From positions 35,202,250 through 35,266,249 of the forward strand of contig OX359249.1 in the NCBI GenBank assembly GCA_947179485.1: a stretch of 64,000 nucleotides of DNA, in the 5' to 3' direction. Positions 25,851 to 39,775 of the stretch are shown here, one piece after another (the first letter of the stretch is position 1; the number at the start of each line of letters is the position of its first letter). Origin of the DNA: Allacma fusca (taxonomy: Eukaryota; Arthropoda; Collembola; Symphypleona; Sminthuridae). The notes under the pieces are model-generated. The model was given only the letters and a program-made list of their open reading frames with translations, was not told where the DNA came from and searched no databases. Made by a program: the position numbers and the translations under genes.

Positions 25851-28350
25851 AGGGGCTATATGAAGGCATATTCAGGTTCAGTTTTTCGAGCTCTTTCCAA
25901 AGAAATTTTCAGAATTGAGATCCGTCGGTAAATATAGGCAGTACGGGCGTCCAAAGTTTGAACGTTTTTGCCCGTTTTCTCGCTTCAGCAATGCATAAGG
26001 GGCTATATTAAGGCATATTCAGGTTCAGTTTTTCGAGCTCTTTCCAAAGAAATTTTCAGAATTGAGATCCGTCGGTAAATATAGGCAGTACGGGCGTCCA
26101 AAGTTTGAACGTTTTTGCCCGTTTTCTCGCTTCAGCAATGCATAAGGGGCTATATGAAGGCATATTCAGGTTCAGTTTTTCGAGCTCTTTCCAAAGAAAT
26201 TTTCAGAATTGAGATCCGTCGGTAAATATAGGCAGTACGGGCGTCCAAAGTTTGAACGTTTTTGCCCGTTTTCTCGCTTCAGCAATGCATAAGGGGCTAT
26301 ATGAAGGCATATTCAGGTTCAGTTTTTCGAGCTCTTTCCAAAGAAATTTTCAGAATTGAGATCCGTCGGTAAATATAGGCAGTACGGGCGTCCAAAGTTT
26401 GAACGTTTTTGCCCGTTTTCTCGCTTCAGCAATGCATAAGGGGCTATATGAAGGCATATTCAGGTTCAGTTTTTCGAGCTCTTTCCAAAGAAATTTTCAG
26501 AATTGAGATCCGTCGGTAAATATAGGCAGTACGGGCGTCCAAAGTTTGAACGTTTTTGCCCGTTTTCTCGCTTCAGCAATGCATAAGGGGCTATATGAAG
26601 GCATATTCAGGTTCAGTTTTTCGAGCTCTTTCCAAAGAAATTTTCAGAATTGAGATCCGTCGGTAAATATAGGCAGTACGGGCGTCCAAAGTTTGAACGT
26701 TTTTGCCCGTTTTCTCGCTTCAGCAATGCATAAGGGGCTATATGAAGGCATATTCAGGTTCAGTTTTTCGAGCTCTTTCCAAAGAAATTTTCAGAATTGA
26801 GATCCGTCGGTAAATATAGGCAGTACGGGCGTCCAAAGTTTGAACGTTTTTGCCCGTTTTCTCGCTTCAGCAATGCATAAGGGGCTATATGAAGGCATAT
26901 TCAGGTTCAGTTTTTCGAGCTCTTTCCAAAGAAATTTTCAGAATTGAGATCCGTCGGTAAATATAGGCAGTACGGGCGTCCAAAGTTTGAACGTTTTTGC
27001 CCGTTTTCTCGCTTCAGCAATGCATAAGGGGCTATATTAAGGCATATTCAGGTTCAGTTTTTCGAGCTCTTTCCAAAGAAATTTTCAGAATTGAGATCCG
27101 TCGGTAAATATAGGCAGTACGGGCGTCCAAAGTTTGAACGTTTTTGCCCGTTTTCTCGCTTCAGCAATGCATAAGGGGCTATATGAAGGCATATTCAGGT
27201 TCAGTTTTTCGAGCTCTTTCCAAAGAAATTTTCAGAATTGAGATCCGTCGGTAAATATAGGCAGTACGGGCGTCCAAAGTTTGAACGTTTTTGCCCGTTT
27301 TCTCGCTTCAGCAATGCATAAGGGGCTATATGAAGGCATATTCAGGTTCAGTTTTTCGAGCTCTTTCCAAAGAAATTTTCAGAATTGAGATCCGTCGGTA
27401 AATATAGGCAGTACGGGCGTCCAAAGTTTGAACGTTTTTGCCCGTTTTCTCGCTTCAGCAATGCATAAGGGGCTATATGAAGGCATATTCAGGTTCAGTT
27501 TTTCGAGCTCTTTCCAAAGAAATTTTCAGAATTGAGATCCGTCGGTAAATATAGGCAGTACGGGCGTCCAAAGTTTGAACGTTTTTGCCCGTTTTCTCGC
27601 TTCAGCAATGCATAAGGGGCTATATGAAGGCATATTCAGGTTCAGTTTTTCGAGCTCTTTCCAAAGAAATTTTCAGAATTGAGATCCTTCGGTAAATATA
27701 GGCAGTACGGGCGTCCAAAGTTTGAACGTTTTTGCCCGTTTTCTCGCTTCAGCAATGCATAAGGGGCTATATGAAGGCATATTCAGGTTCAGTTTTTCGA
27801 GCTCTTTCCAAAGAAATTTTCAGCATTGAGATCCGTCGGTAAATATAGGCAGTACGGGCGTCCAAAGTTTGAACGTTTTTGCCCGTTTTCTCGCTTCAGC
27901 AATGCATAAGGGGCTATATGAAGGCATATTCAGGTTCAGTTTTTCGAGCTCTTTCCAAAGAAATTTTCAGAATTGAGATCCGTCGGTAAATATAGGCAGT
28001 ACGGGCGTCCAAAGTTTGAACGTTTTTGCCCGTTTTCTCGCTTCAGCAATGCATAAGGGGCTATATTAAGGCATATTCAGGTTCAGTTTTTCGAGCTCTT
28101 TCCAAAGAAATTTTCAGAATTGAGATCCGTCGGTAAATATAGGCAGTACGGGCGTCCAAAGTTTGAACGTTTTTGCCCGTTTTCTCGCTTCAGCAATGCA
28201 TAAGGGGCTATATTAAGGCATATTCAGGTTCAGTTTTTCGAGCTCTTTCCAAAGAAATTTTCAGAATTGAGATCCGTCGGTAAATATAGGCAGTACGGGC
28301 GTCCAAAGTTTGAACGTTTTTGCCCGTTTTCTCGCTTCAGCAATGCATAA
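22900..28350 (+). repeat. 28-monomer duplication (4,116 bp offset)
   Basis: Rare variants recur exactly 4,116 bp apart: 'ttaagg' at 22,921 and 27,037, 'gatccttcgg' at 23,567 and 27,683, 'cagcattg' at 23,705 and 27,821, and 'ttaagg' at 23,950 and 28,066 and at 24,097 and 28,213. The duplicated stretch is about 1.3 kb or more in each copy. A further 'cagcattg' at 31,054 (22 monomers less one base later) marks a related third segment. Confidence 0.8.
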
Positions 28351-31300
28351 GGGGCTATATGAAGGCATATTCAGGTTCAGTTTTTCGAGCTCTTTCCAAA
28401 GAAATTTTCAGAATTGAGATCCGTCGGTAAATATAGGCAGTACGGGCGTCCAAAGTTTGAACGTTTTTGCCCGTTTTCTCGCTTCAGCAATGCATAAGGG
28501 GCTATATTAAGGCATATTCAGGTTCAGTTTTTCGAGCTCTTTCCAAAGAAATTTTCAGAATTGAGATCCGTCGGTAAATATAGGCAGTACGGGCGTCCAA
28601 AGTTTGAACGTTTTTGCCCGTTTTCTCGCTTCAGCAATGCATAAGGGGCTATATGAAGGCATATTCAGGTTCAGTTTTTCGAGCTCTTTCCAAAGAAATT
28701 TTCAGAATTGAGATCCGTCGGTAAATATAGGCAGTACGGGCGTCCAAAGTTTGAACGTTTTTGCCCGTTTTCTCGCTTCAGCAATGCATAAGGGGCTATA
28801 TGAAGGCATATTCAGGTTCAGTTTTTCGAGCTCTTTCCAAAGAAATTTTCAGAATTGAGATCCGTCGGTAAATATAGGCAGTACGGGGTCCAAAGTTTGA
28901 ACGTTTTTGCCCGTTTTCTCGCTTCAGCAATGCATAAGGGGCTATATGAAGGCATATTCAGGTTCAGTTTTTCGAATTCTTTCCAAAGAAATTTTCAGAA
29001 TTGAGATCCGTCGGTAAATATAGGCAGTACGGGCGTCCAAAATTTGAACGTTTTTGCCCGTTTTCTCGCTTCAGCAATGCATAAGGGGCTATATGAAGGC
29101 ATATTCAGGTTCAGTTTTTCGAGCTCTTTCCAAAGAAATTTTCAGAATTGAGATCCGTCGGTAAATATAGGCAGTACGGGCGTCCAAAGTTTGAACGTTT
29201 TTGCCCGTTTTCTCGCTTTAGCAATGCATAAGGGGCTATATGAAGGCATATTCAGGTTCAGTTTTTCGAGGTCTTTCCAAAGAAATTTTCAGAATTGAGA
29301 TCCGTCGGTAAATATAGGCAGTACGGGCGTCCAAAGTTTGAACGTTTTTGCCCGTTTTCTCGCTTCAGCAATGCATAAGGGGCTATATGAAGGCATATTC
29401 AGGTTCAGTTTTTCGAGCTCTTTCCAAAGAAATTTTCAGAATTGAGATCCTTTGGTAAATATAGGCAGTACGGGTGTCCAAAGTTTGAACGTTTTTGCCC
29501 GTTTTCTCGCTTCAGCAATGTATAAGGGGCTATATGAAGGCATATCCAGGTTCAGTTTTTCGAGCTCTTTCCAAAGAAATTTTCAGAATTGAGATCCGTC
29601 GGTAAATATAGGCAGTACGGGCGTCCAAAGTTTGAACGTTTTTGCCCGTTTTCTCGCTTCAGCAATGCATAAGGGGCTATATGAAGGCATATTCAGGTTC
29701 AGTTTTTCGAGCTCTTTCCAAAGAAATTTTCAGAATTGAGATCCGTCGGTAAATATAGGCAGTACGGGCGTCCAAAGTTTGAACGTTTTTGCCCGTTTTC
29801 TCGCTTCAGCAATGCATAAGGGGCTATATGAAGGCATATTCAGGTTCAGTTTTTCGAGCTCTTTCCAAAGAAATTTTCAGAATTGAGATCCGTCGGTAAA
29901 TATAGGCAGTACGGGCGTCCAAAGTTTGAACGTTTTTGCCCGTTTTCTCGCTTCAGCAATGCATAAGGGGCTATATGAAGGCATATTCAGGTTCAGTTTT
30001 TCGAGCTCTTTCCAAAGAAATTTTCAGAATTGAGATCCGTCGGTAAATATAGGCAGTACGGGCGTCCAAAGTTTGAACGTTTTTGCCCGTTTTCTCGCTT
30101 CAGCAATGCATAAGGGGCTATATGAAGGCATATTCAGGTTCAGTTTTTCGAGCTCTTTCCAAAGAAATTTTCAGAATTGAGATCCGTCGGTAAATATAGG
30201 CAGTACGGGCGTCCAAAGTTTGAACGTTTTTGCCCGTTTTCTCGCTTCAGCAATGCATAAGGGGCTATATGAAGGCATATTCAGGTTCAGTTTTTCGAGC
30301 TCTTTCCAAAGAAATTTTCAGAATTGAGATCCGTCGGTAAATATAGGCAGTACGGGCGTCCAAAGTTTGAACGTTTTTGCCCGTTTTCTCGCTTCAGCAA
30401 TGCATAAGGGGCTATATGAAGGCATATTCAGGTTCAGTTTTTCGAGCTCTTTCCAAAGAAATTTTCAGAATTGAGATCCGTCGGTAAATATAGGCAGTAC
30501 GGGCGTCCAAAGTTTGAACGTTTTTGCCCGTTTTCTCGCTTCAGCAATGCATAAGGGGCTATATGAAGGCATATTCAGGTTCAGTTTTTCGAGCTCTTTC
30601 CAAAGAAATTTTCAGAATTGAGATCCGTCGGTAAATATAGGCAGTACGGGCGTCCAAAGTTTGAACGTTTTTGCCCGTTTTCTCGCTTCAGCAATGCATA
30701 AGGGGCTATATGAAGGCATATTCAGGTTCAGTTTTTCGAGCTCTTTCCAAAGAAATTTTCAGAATTGAGATCCCTCGGTAAATATAGGCAGTACGGGCGT
30801 CCAAAGTTTGAACGTTTTTGCCCGTTTTCTCGCTTCAGCAATGCATAAGGGGCTATATGAAGGCATATTCAGGTTCAGTTTTTCGAGCTCTTTCCAAAGA
30901 AATTTTCAGAATTGAGATCCGTCGGTAAATATAGGCAGTACGGGCGTCCAAAGTTTGAACGTTTTTGCCCGTTTTCTCGCTTCAGCAATGCATAAGGGGC
31001 TATATGAAGGCATATTCAGGTTCAGTTTTTCGAGCTCTTTCCAAAGAAATTTTCAGCATTGAGATCCGTCGGTAAATATAGGCAGTACGGGCGTCCAAAG
31101 TTTGAACGTTTTTGCCCGTTTTCTCGCTTCAGCAATGCATAAGGGGCTATATGAAGGCATATTCAGGTTCAGTTTTTCGAGCTCTTTCCAAAGAAATTTT
31201 CAGAATTGAGATCCGTCGGTAAATATAGGCAGTACGGGCGTCCAAAGTTTGAACGTTTTTGCCCGTTTTCTCGCTTCAGCAATGCATAAGGGGCTATATG

Positions 31301-33479
31301 AAGGCATATTCAGGTTCAGTTTTTCGAGCTCTTTCCAAAGAAATTTTCAGAATTGAGATCCGTCGGTAAATATAGGCAGTACGGGCGTCCAAAGTTTGAA
31401 CGTTTTTGCCCGTTTTCTCGCTTCAGCAATGCATAAGGGGCTATATTAAGGCATATTCAGGTTCAGTTTTTCGAGCTCTTTCCAAAGAAATTTTCAGAAT
31501 TGAGATCCGTCGGTAAATATAGGCAGTACGGGCGTCCAAAGTTTGAACGTTTTTGCCCGTTTTCTCGCTTCAGCAATGCATAAGGGGCTATATGAAGGCA
31601 TATTCAGGTTCAGTTTTTCGAGCTCTTTCCAAAGAAATTTTCAGAATTGAGATCCTTTGGTAAATATAGGCAGTACGGGTGTCCAAAGTTTGAACGTTTT
31701 TGCCCGTTTTCTCGCTTCAGCAATGCATAAGGGGCTATATGAAGGCATATTCAGGTTCAGTTTTTCGAGCTCTTTCCAAAGAAATTTTCAGAATTGAGAT
31801 CCGTCGGTAAATATAGGCAGTACGGGCGTCCAAAGTTTGAACGTTTTTGCCCGTTTTCTCGCTTCAGCAATGCATAAGGGGCTATATGAAGGCATATTCA
31901 GGTTCAGTTTTTCGAGCTCTTTCCAAAGAAATTTTCAGAATTGAGATCCGTCGGTAAATATAGGCAGTACGGGCGTCCAAAGTTTGAACGTTTTAGCCCG
32001 TTTTCTCGCTTCAGCAATGCATAACGGGCTATATGAAGGCATATTCAGGTTCAGTTTTTCGAGCTCTTTCCAAAGAAATTTTCAGAATTGAGATCCGTCG
32101 GTAAATATAGGCAGTACGGGCGTCCAAAGTTTGAACGTTTTTGCCCGTTTTCTCGCTTCAGCAATGCATAAGGGGCTATATGAAGGCATATTCAGGTTCA
32201 GTTTTTCGAGCTCTTTCCAAAGAAATTTTCAGAATTGAGATCCGTCGGTAAATATAGGCAGTACGGGCGTCCAAAGTTTGAACGTTTTTGCCCGTTTTCT
32301 CGCTTCAGCAATGCATAAGGGGCTATATGAAGGCATATTCAGGTTCAGTTTTTCGAGCTCTTTCCAAAGAAATTTTCAGAATTGAGATCCGTCGGTAAAT
32401 ATAGGCAGTACGGGCGTCCAAAGTTTGAACGTTTTTGCCCGTTTTCTCGCTTCAGCAATGCATAAGGGGCTATATGAAGGCATATTCAGGTTCAGTTTTT
32501 CGAGCTCTTTCCAAAGAAATTTTCAGAATTGAGATCCGTCGGTAAATATAGGCAGTACGGGCGTCCAAAGTTTGAACGTTTTTGCCCGTTTTCTCGCTTC
32601 AGCAATGCATAAGGGGCTATATGAAGGCATATTCAGGTTCAGTTTTTCGAGCTCTTTCCAAAGAAATTTTCAGAATTGAGATCCGTCGGTAAATATAGGC
32701 AGTACGGGCGTCCAAAGTTTGAACGTTTTTGCCCGTTTTCTCGCTTCAGCAATGCATAAGGGGCTATATTAAGGCATATTCAGGTTCAGTTTTTCGAGCT
32801 CTTTCCAAAGAAATTTTCAGAATTGAGATCCGTCGGTAAATATAGGCAGTACGGGCGTCCAAAGTTTGAACGTTTTTGCCCGTTTTCTCGCTTCAGCAAT
32901 GCATAAGGGGCTATATTAAGGCATATTCAGGTTCAGTTTTTCGAGCTCTTTCCAAAGAAATTTTCAGAATTGAGATCCGTCGGTAAATATAGGCAGTACG
33001 GGCGTCCAAAGTTTGAACGTTTTTGCCCGTTTTCTCGCTTCAGCAATGCATAAGGGGCTATATGAAGGCATATTCAGGTTCAGTTTTTCGAGCTCTTTCC
33101 AAAGAAATTTTCAGAATTGAGATCCGTCGGTAAATATAGGCAGTACGGGGTCCAAAGTTTGAACGTTTTTGCCCGTTTTCTCGCTTCAGCAATGCATAAG
33201 GGGCTATATGAAGGCATATTCAGGTTCAGTTTTTCGAGCTCTTTCCAAAGAAATTTTCAGAATTGAGATCCGTCGGTAAATATAGGCAGTACGGGCGTCC
33301 AAAGTTTGAACGTTTTTGCCCGTTTTCTCGCTTCAGCAATGCATAAGGGGCTATATGAAGGCATATTCAGGTTCAGTTTTTCGAGCTCTTTCCAAAGAAA
33401 TTTTCAGAATTGAGATCCGTCGGTAAATATAGGCAGTACGGGCGTCCAAAGTTTGAACGTTTTTGCCCGTTTTCTCGCT

Positions 33480-36400
33480 TTAGCAATGCATAACGGGCTA
33501 TATGAAGGCATATTCAGGTTCAGTTTTTCGAGGTCTTTCCAAAGAAATTTTCAGAATTGAGATCCGTCGGTAAATATAGGCAGTACGGGCGTCCAAAGTT
33601 TGAACGTTTTTGCCCGTTTTCTCGCTTCAGCAATGCATAAGGGGCTATATGAAGGCATATTCAGGTTCAGTTTTTCGAGCTCTTTCCAAAGAAATTTTCA
33701 GAATTGAGATCCTTTGGTAAATATAGGCAGTACGGGTGTCCAAAGTTTGAACGTTTTTGCCCGTTTTCTCGCTTCAGCAATGTATAAGGGGCTATATGAA
33801 GGCATATCCAGGTTCAGTTTTTCGAGCTCTTTCCAAAGAAATTTTCAGAATTGAGATCCGTCGGTAAATATAGGCAGTACGGGCGTCCAAAGTTTGAACG
33901 TTTTTGCCCGTTTTCTCGCTTCAGCAATGCATAAGGGGCTATATGAAGGCATATTCAGGTTCAGTTTTTCGAGCTCTTTCCAAAGAAATTTTCAGAATTG
34001 AGATCCTTTGGTAAATATAGGCAGTACGGGTGTCCAAAGTTTGAACGTTTTTGCCCGTTTTCTCGCTTCAGCAATGTATAAGGGGCTATATGAAGGCATA
34101 TCCAGGTTCAGTTTTCGAGCTCTTTCCAAAGAAATTTTCAGAATTGAGATCCGTCGGTAAATATAGGCAGTACGGGCGTCCAAAGTTTGAACGTTTTTGC
34201 CCGTTTTCTCGCTTTAGCAATGCATAACGGGCTATATGAAGGCATATTCAGGTTCAGTTTTTCGAGGTCTTTCCAAAGAAATTTTCGGAATTGAGATCCG
34301 TCGGTAAATATAGGCAGTACGGGCGTCCAAAGTTTGAACGTTTTTGCCCGTTTTCTCGCTTCAGCAATGCATAAGGGGCTATATGAAGGCATATTCAGGT
34401 TCAGTTTTTCGAGCTCTTTCCAAAGAAATTTTCAGAATTGAGATCCTTTGGTAAATATAGGCAGTACGGGTGTCCAAAGTTTGAACGTTTTTGCCCGTTT
34501 TCTCGCTTCAGCAATGTATAAGGGGCTATATGAAGGCATATCCAGGTTCAGTTTTTCGAGCTCTTTCCAAAGAAATTTTCAGAATTGAGATCCGTCGGTA
34601 AATATAGGCAGTACGGGCGTCCAAAGTTTGAACGTTTTTGCCCGTTTTCTCGCTTCAGCAATGCATAAGGGGCTATATGAAGGCATATTCAGGTTCAGTT
34701 TTTCGAGCTCTTTCCAAAGAAATTTTCAGAATTGAGATCCTTTGGTAAATATAGGCAGTACGGGTGTCCAAAGTTTGAACGTTTTTGCCCGTTTTCTCGC
34801 TTCAGCAATGTATAAGGGGCTATATGAAGGCATATCCAGGTTCAGTTTTCGAGCTCCTTCCAAAGAAATTTTCAGAATTGAGATCCGTCGGTAAATATAG
34901 GCAGTACGGGCGTCCAAAGTTTGAACGTTTTTGCCCGTTTTCTCGCTTCAGCAATGCATAAGGGGCTATATGAAGGCATATTCAGGTTCAGTTTTTCGAG
35001 GTCTTTCCAAAGAAATTTTCAGAATTGAGATCCGTCGGTAAATATAGGCAGTACGGGCGTCCAAAGTTTGAACGTTTTTGCCCGTTTTCTCGCTTTAGCA
35101 ATGCATAAGGGGCTATATGAAGGCATATTCAGGTTCAGTTTTTCGAGCTCTTTCCAAAGAAATTTTCAGAATTGAGATCCGTCGGTAAATATAGGCAGTA
35201 CGGGCGTCCAAAGTTTGAACGTTTTTGCCCGTTTTCTCGCTTCAGCAATGCATAAGGGGCTATATGAAGGCATATTCAGGTTCAGTTTTTCGAGCTCTTT
35301 CCAAAGAAATTTTCAGAATTGAGATCCGTCGGTAAATATAGGCAGTACGGGCGTCCAAAGTTTGAACGTTTTTGCCCGTTTTCTCGCTTCAGCAATGCAT
35401 AAGGGGCTATATGAAGGCATATTCAGGTTCAGTTTTTCGAGCTCTTTCCAAAGAAATTTTCAGAATTGAGATCCGTCGGTAAATATAGGCAGTACGGGCG
35501 TCCAAAGTTTGAACGTTTTTGCCCGTTTTCTCGCTTCAGCAATGCATAAGGGGCTATATGAAGGCATATTCAGGTTCAGTTTTTCGAGCTCTTTCCAAAG
35601 AAATTTTCAGAATTGAGATCCGTCGGTAAATATAGGCAGTACGGGCGTCCAAAGTTTGAACGTTTTTGCCCGTTTTCTCGCTTCAGCAATGCATAAGGGG
35701 CTATATTAAGGCATATTCAGGTTCAGTTTTTCGAGCCCTTTCCAAAGAAATTTTCAGAATTGAGATCCGTCGGTAAATATAGGCAGTACGGGCGTCCAAA
35801 GTTTGAACGTTTTTGCCCGTTTTCTCGCTTCAGCAATGCATAAGGGGCTATATGAAGGCATATTCAGGTTCAGTTTTTCGAGCTCTTTCCAAAGAAATTT
35901 TCAGAATTGAGATCCGTCGGTAAATATAGGCAGTACGGGGTCCAAAGTTTGAACGTTTTTGCCCGTTTTCTCGCTTCAGCAATGCATAAGGGGCTATATG
36001 AAGGCATATTCAGGTTCAGTTTTTCGAGCTCTTTCCAAAGAAATTTTCAGAATTGAGATCCGTCGGTAAATATAGGCAGTACGGGCGTCCAAAGTTTGAA
36101 CGTTTTTGCCCGTTTTCTCGCTTCAGCAATGCATAAGGGGCTATATGAAGGCATATTCAGGTTCAGTTTTTCGAGCTCTTTCCAAAGAAATTTTCAGAAT
36201 TGAGATCCGTCGGTAAATATAGGCAGTACGGGCGTCCAAAGTTTGAACGTTTTTGCCCGTTTTCTCGCTTTAGCAATGCATAACGGGCTATATGAAGGCA
36301 TATTCAGGTTCAGTTTTTCGAGGTCTTTCCAAAGAAATTTTCAGAATTGAGATCCGTCGGTAAATATAGGCAGTACGGGCGTCCAAAGTTTGAACGTTTT

Positions 36401-39400
36401 TGCCCGTTTTCTCGCTTCAGCAATGCATAAGGGGCTATATGAAGGCATATTCAGGTTCAGTTTTTCGAGCTCTTTCCAAAGAAATTTTCAGAATTGAGAT
36501 CCTTTGGTAAATATAGGCAGTACGGGTGTCCAAAGTTTGAACGTTTTTGCCCGTTTTCTCGCTTCAGCAATGTATAAGGGGCTATATGAAGGCATATCCA
36601 GGTTCAGTTTTTCGAGCTCTTTCCAAAGAAATTTTCAGAATTGAGATCCGTCGGTAAATATAGGCAGTACGGGCGTCCAAAGTTTGAACGTTTTTGCCCG
36701 TTTTCTCGCTTCAGCAATGCATAAGGGGCTATATGAAGGCATATTCAGGTTCAGTTTTTCGAGCTCTTTCCAAAGAAATTTTCAGAATTGAGATCCTTTG
36801 GTAAATATAGGCAGTACGGGTGTCCAAAGTTTGAACGTTTTTGCCCGTTTTCTCGCTTCAGCAATGTATAAGGGGCTATATGAAGGCATATCCAGGTTCA
36901 GTTTTCGAGCTCTTTCCAAAGAAATTTTCAGAATTGAGATCCGTCGGTAAATATAGGCAGTACGGGCGTCCAAAGTTTGAACGTTTTTGCCCGTTTTCTC
37001 GCTTCAGCAATGCATAAGGGGCTATATGAAGGCATATTCAGGTTCAGTTTTTCGAGGTCTTTCCAAAGAAATTTTCAGAATTGAGATCCGTCGGTAAATA
37101 TAGGCAGTACGGGCGTCCAAAGTTTGAACGTTTTTGCCCGTTTTCTCGCTTTAGCAATGCATAAGGGGCTATATGAAGGCATATTCAGGTTCAGTTTTTC
37201 GAGCTCTTTCCAAAGAAATTTTCAGAATTGAGATCCGTCGGTAAATATAGGCAGTACGGGCGTCCAAAGTTTGAACGTTTTTGCCCGTTTTCTCGCTTCA
37301 GCAATGCATAAGGGGCTATATGAAGGCATATTCAGGTTCAGTTTTTCGAGCTCTTTCCAAAGAAATTTTCAGAATTGAGATCCGTCGGTAAATATAGGCA
37401 GTACGGGCGTCCAAAGTTTGAACGTTTTTGCCCGTTTTCTCGCTTCAGCAATGCATAAGGGGCTATATGAAGGCATATTCAGGTTCAGTTTTTCGAGCTC
37501 TTTCCAAAGAAATTTTCAGAATTGAGATCCGTCGGTAAATATAGGCAGTACGGGCGTCCAAAGTTTGAACGTTTTTGCCCGTTTTCTCGCTTCAGCAATG
37601 CATAAGGGGCTATATGAAGGCATATTCAGGTTCAGTTTTTCGAGGTCTTTCCAAAGAAATTTTCAGAATTGAGATCCGTCGGTAAATATAGGCAGTACGG
37701 GCGTCCAAAGTTTGAACGTTTTTGCCCGTTTTCTCGCTTTAGCAATGCATAAGGGGCTATATGAAGGCATATTCAGGTTCAGTTTTTCGAGCTCTTTCCA
37801 AAGAAATTTTCAGAATTGAGATCCGTCGGTAAATATAGGCAGTACGGGCGTCCAAAGTTTGAACGTTTTTGCCCGTTTTCTCGCTTCAGCAATGCATAAG
37901 GGGCTATATGAAGGCATATTCAGGTTCAGTTTTTCGAGCTCTTTCCAAAGAAATTTTCAGAATTGAGATCCGTCGGTAAATATAGGCAGTACGGGCGTCC
38001 AAAGTTTGAACGTTTTTGCCCGTTTTCTCGCTTCAGCAATGCATAAGGGGCTATATGAAGGCATATTCAGGTTCAGTTTTTCGAGCTCTTTCCAAAGAAA
38101 TTTTCAGAATTGAGATCCGTCGGTAAATATAGGCAGTACGGGCGTCCAAAGTTTGAACGTTTTTGCCCGTTTTCTCGCTTCAGCAATGCATAAGGGGCTA
38201 TATGAAGGCATATTCAGGTTCAGTTTTTCGAGCTCTTTCCAAAGAAATTTTCAGAATTGAGATCCGTCGGTAAATATAGGCAGTACGGGGTCCAAAGTTT
38301 GAACGTTTTTGCCCGTTTTCTCGCTTCAGCAATGCATAAGGGGCTATATGAAGGCATATTCAGGTTCAGTTTTTCGAGCTCTTTCCAAAGAAATTTTCAG
38401 AATTGAGATCCGTCGGTAAATATAGGCAGTACGGGCGTCCAAAGTTTGAACGTTTTTGCCCGTTTTCTCGCTTCAGCAATGCATAAGGGGCTATATGAAG
38501 GCATATTCAGGTTCAGTTTTTCGAGCTCTTTCCAAAGAAATTTTCAGAATTGAGATCCGTCGGTAAATATAGGCAGTACGGGCGTCCAAAGTTTGAACGT
38601 TTTTGCCCGTTTTCTCGCTTTAGCAATGCATAACGGGCTATATGAAGGCATATTCAGGTTCAGTTTTTCGAGGTCTTTCCAAAGAAATTTTCAGAATTGA
38701 GATCCGTCGGTAAATATAGGCAGTACGGGCGTCCAAAGTTTGAACGTTTTTGCCCGTTTTCTCGCTTCAGCAATGCATAAGGGGCTATATGAAGGCATAT
38801 TCAGGTTCAGTTTTTCGAGCTCTTTCCAAAGAAATTTTCAGAATTGAGATCCTTTGGTAAATATAGGCAGTACGGGTGTCCAAAGTTTGAACGTTTTTGC
38901 CCGTTTTCTCGCTTCAGCAATGTATAAGGGGCTATATGAAGGCATATCCAGGTTCAGTTTTTCGAGCTCTTTCCAAAGAAATTTTCAGAATTGAGATCCG
39001 TCGGTAAATATAGGCAGTACGGGCGTCCAAAGTTTGAACGTTTTTGCCCGTTTTCTCGCTTCAGCAATGCATAAGGGGCTATATGAAGGCATATTCAGGT
39101 TCAGTTTTTCGAGCTCTTTCCAAAGAAATTTTCAGAATTGAGATCCTTTGGTAAATATAGGCAGTACGGGTGTCCAAAGTTTGAACGTTTTTGCCCGTTT
39201 TCTCGCTTCAGCAATGTATAAGGGGCTATATGAAGGCATATCCAGGTTCAGTTTTCGAGCTCTTTCCAAAGAAATTTTCAGAATTGAGATCCGTCGGTAA
39301 ATATAGGCAGTACGGGCGTCCAAAGTTTGAACGTTTTTGCCCGTTTTCTCGCTTCAGCAATGCATAAGGGGCTATATGAAGGCATATTCAGGTTCAGTTT

Positions 39401-39760
39401 TTCGAGGTCTTTCCAAAGAAATTTTCAGAATTGAGATCCGTCGGTAAATATAGGCAGTACGGGCGTCCAAAGTTTGAACGTTTTTGCCCGTTTTCTCGCT
39501 TTAGCAATGCATAAGGGGCTATATGAAGGCATATTCAGGTTCAGTTTTTCGAGCTCTTTCCAAAGAAATTTTCAGAATTGAGATCCGTCGGTAAATATAG
39601 GCAGTACGGGCGTCCAAAGTTTGAACGTTTTTGCCCGTTTTCTCGCTTCAGCAATGCATAAGGGGCTATATGAAGGCATATTCAGGTTCAGTTTTTCGAG
39701 CTCTTTCCAAAGAAATTTTCAGAATTGAGATCCGTCGGTAAATATAGGCAGTACTCTGCG
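33480..39760 (+). repeat. 14/16-monomer higher-order repeat block
   Basis: Paired 'gatcctttgg' markers 294 bp apart occur at 33,708/34,002, 34,442/34,736, 36,498/36,792 and 38,848/39,142. Successive pairs are offset by 734, 2,056 and 2,350 bp, or 5, 14 and 16 monomers less one or two bases. Linked markers follow the same spacing: 'gcataacggg' near 33,491, 34,225, 36,281 and 38,631, and 'gttttcgag' (one T lost) about 100 bp after most second markers. The 16-mer looks like the 14-mer plus two monomers, since 'cgaggtc' then 'ctttagc' occurs twice (about 37,054 and 37,642). Confidence 0.75.
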
Positions 39761-39775
39761 TTGATACCACTGCTT
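39750..39775 (-). other. SMART-type amplification adapter contamination
   Basis: On the minus strand these 26 bases begin 'aagcagtggtatcaacgc' and end 'agagtact'. That is the SMART/ISPCR-type oligonucleotide, also used as the amplification adapter in ultra-low-input long-read DNA libraries (from memory of the oligo; not checked here). Its last five bases overlap satellite sequence 'agtac', so the strictly foreign part starts at 39,755. It sits at the right end of the left contig, directly before the gap. It is an artefact and not genomic DNA. Confidence 0.95.

Larger units (their letters stand above)
1..39749 (+). repeat. Satellite array, left contig (region A, 147 bp monomer)
   Basis: About 270 head-to-tail copies of one 147 bp unit. 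In the phase starting 'atgaaggcat' the first copy is 1-147 and the next starts at 148. Most copies carry 'gatccgtcgg', 'acgggcgtcc' and 'cttcagcaatgcat'. Recurrent alternatives include 'ctttagc' with 'cgaggtc', 'gatcctttgg' with 'acgggtgtcc', 'tatattaagg', 'aataaagg', and a 146 bp form with 'acggggtcc'. Every copy has the same orientation, and no unique sequence or transposon interrupts the run. Arrays of this kind usually form centromeric or pericentromeric heterochromatin; that role is inferred. No gene is present anywhere in this stretch. Confidence 0.98.
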
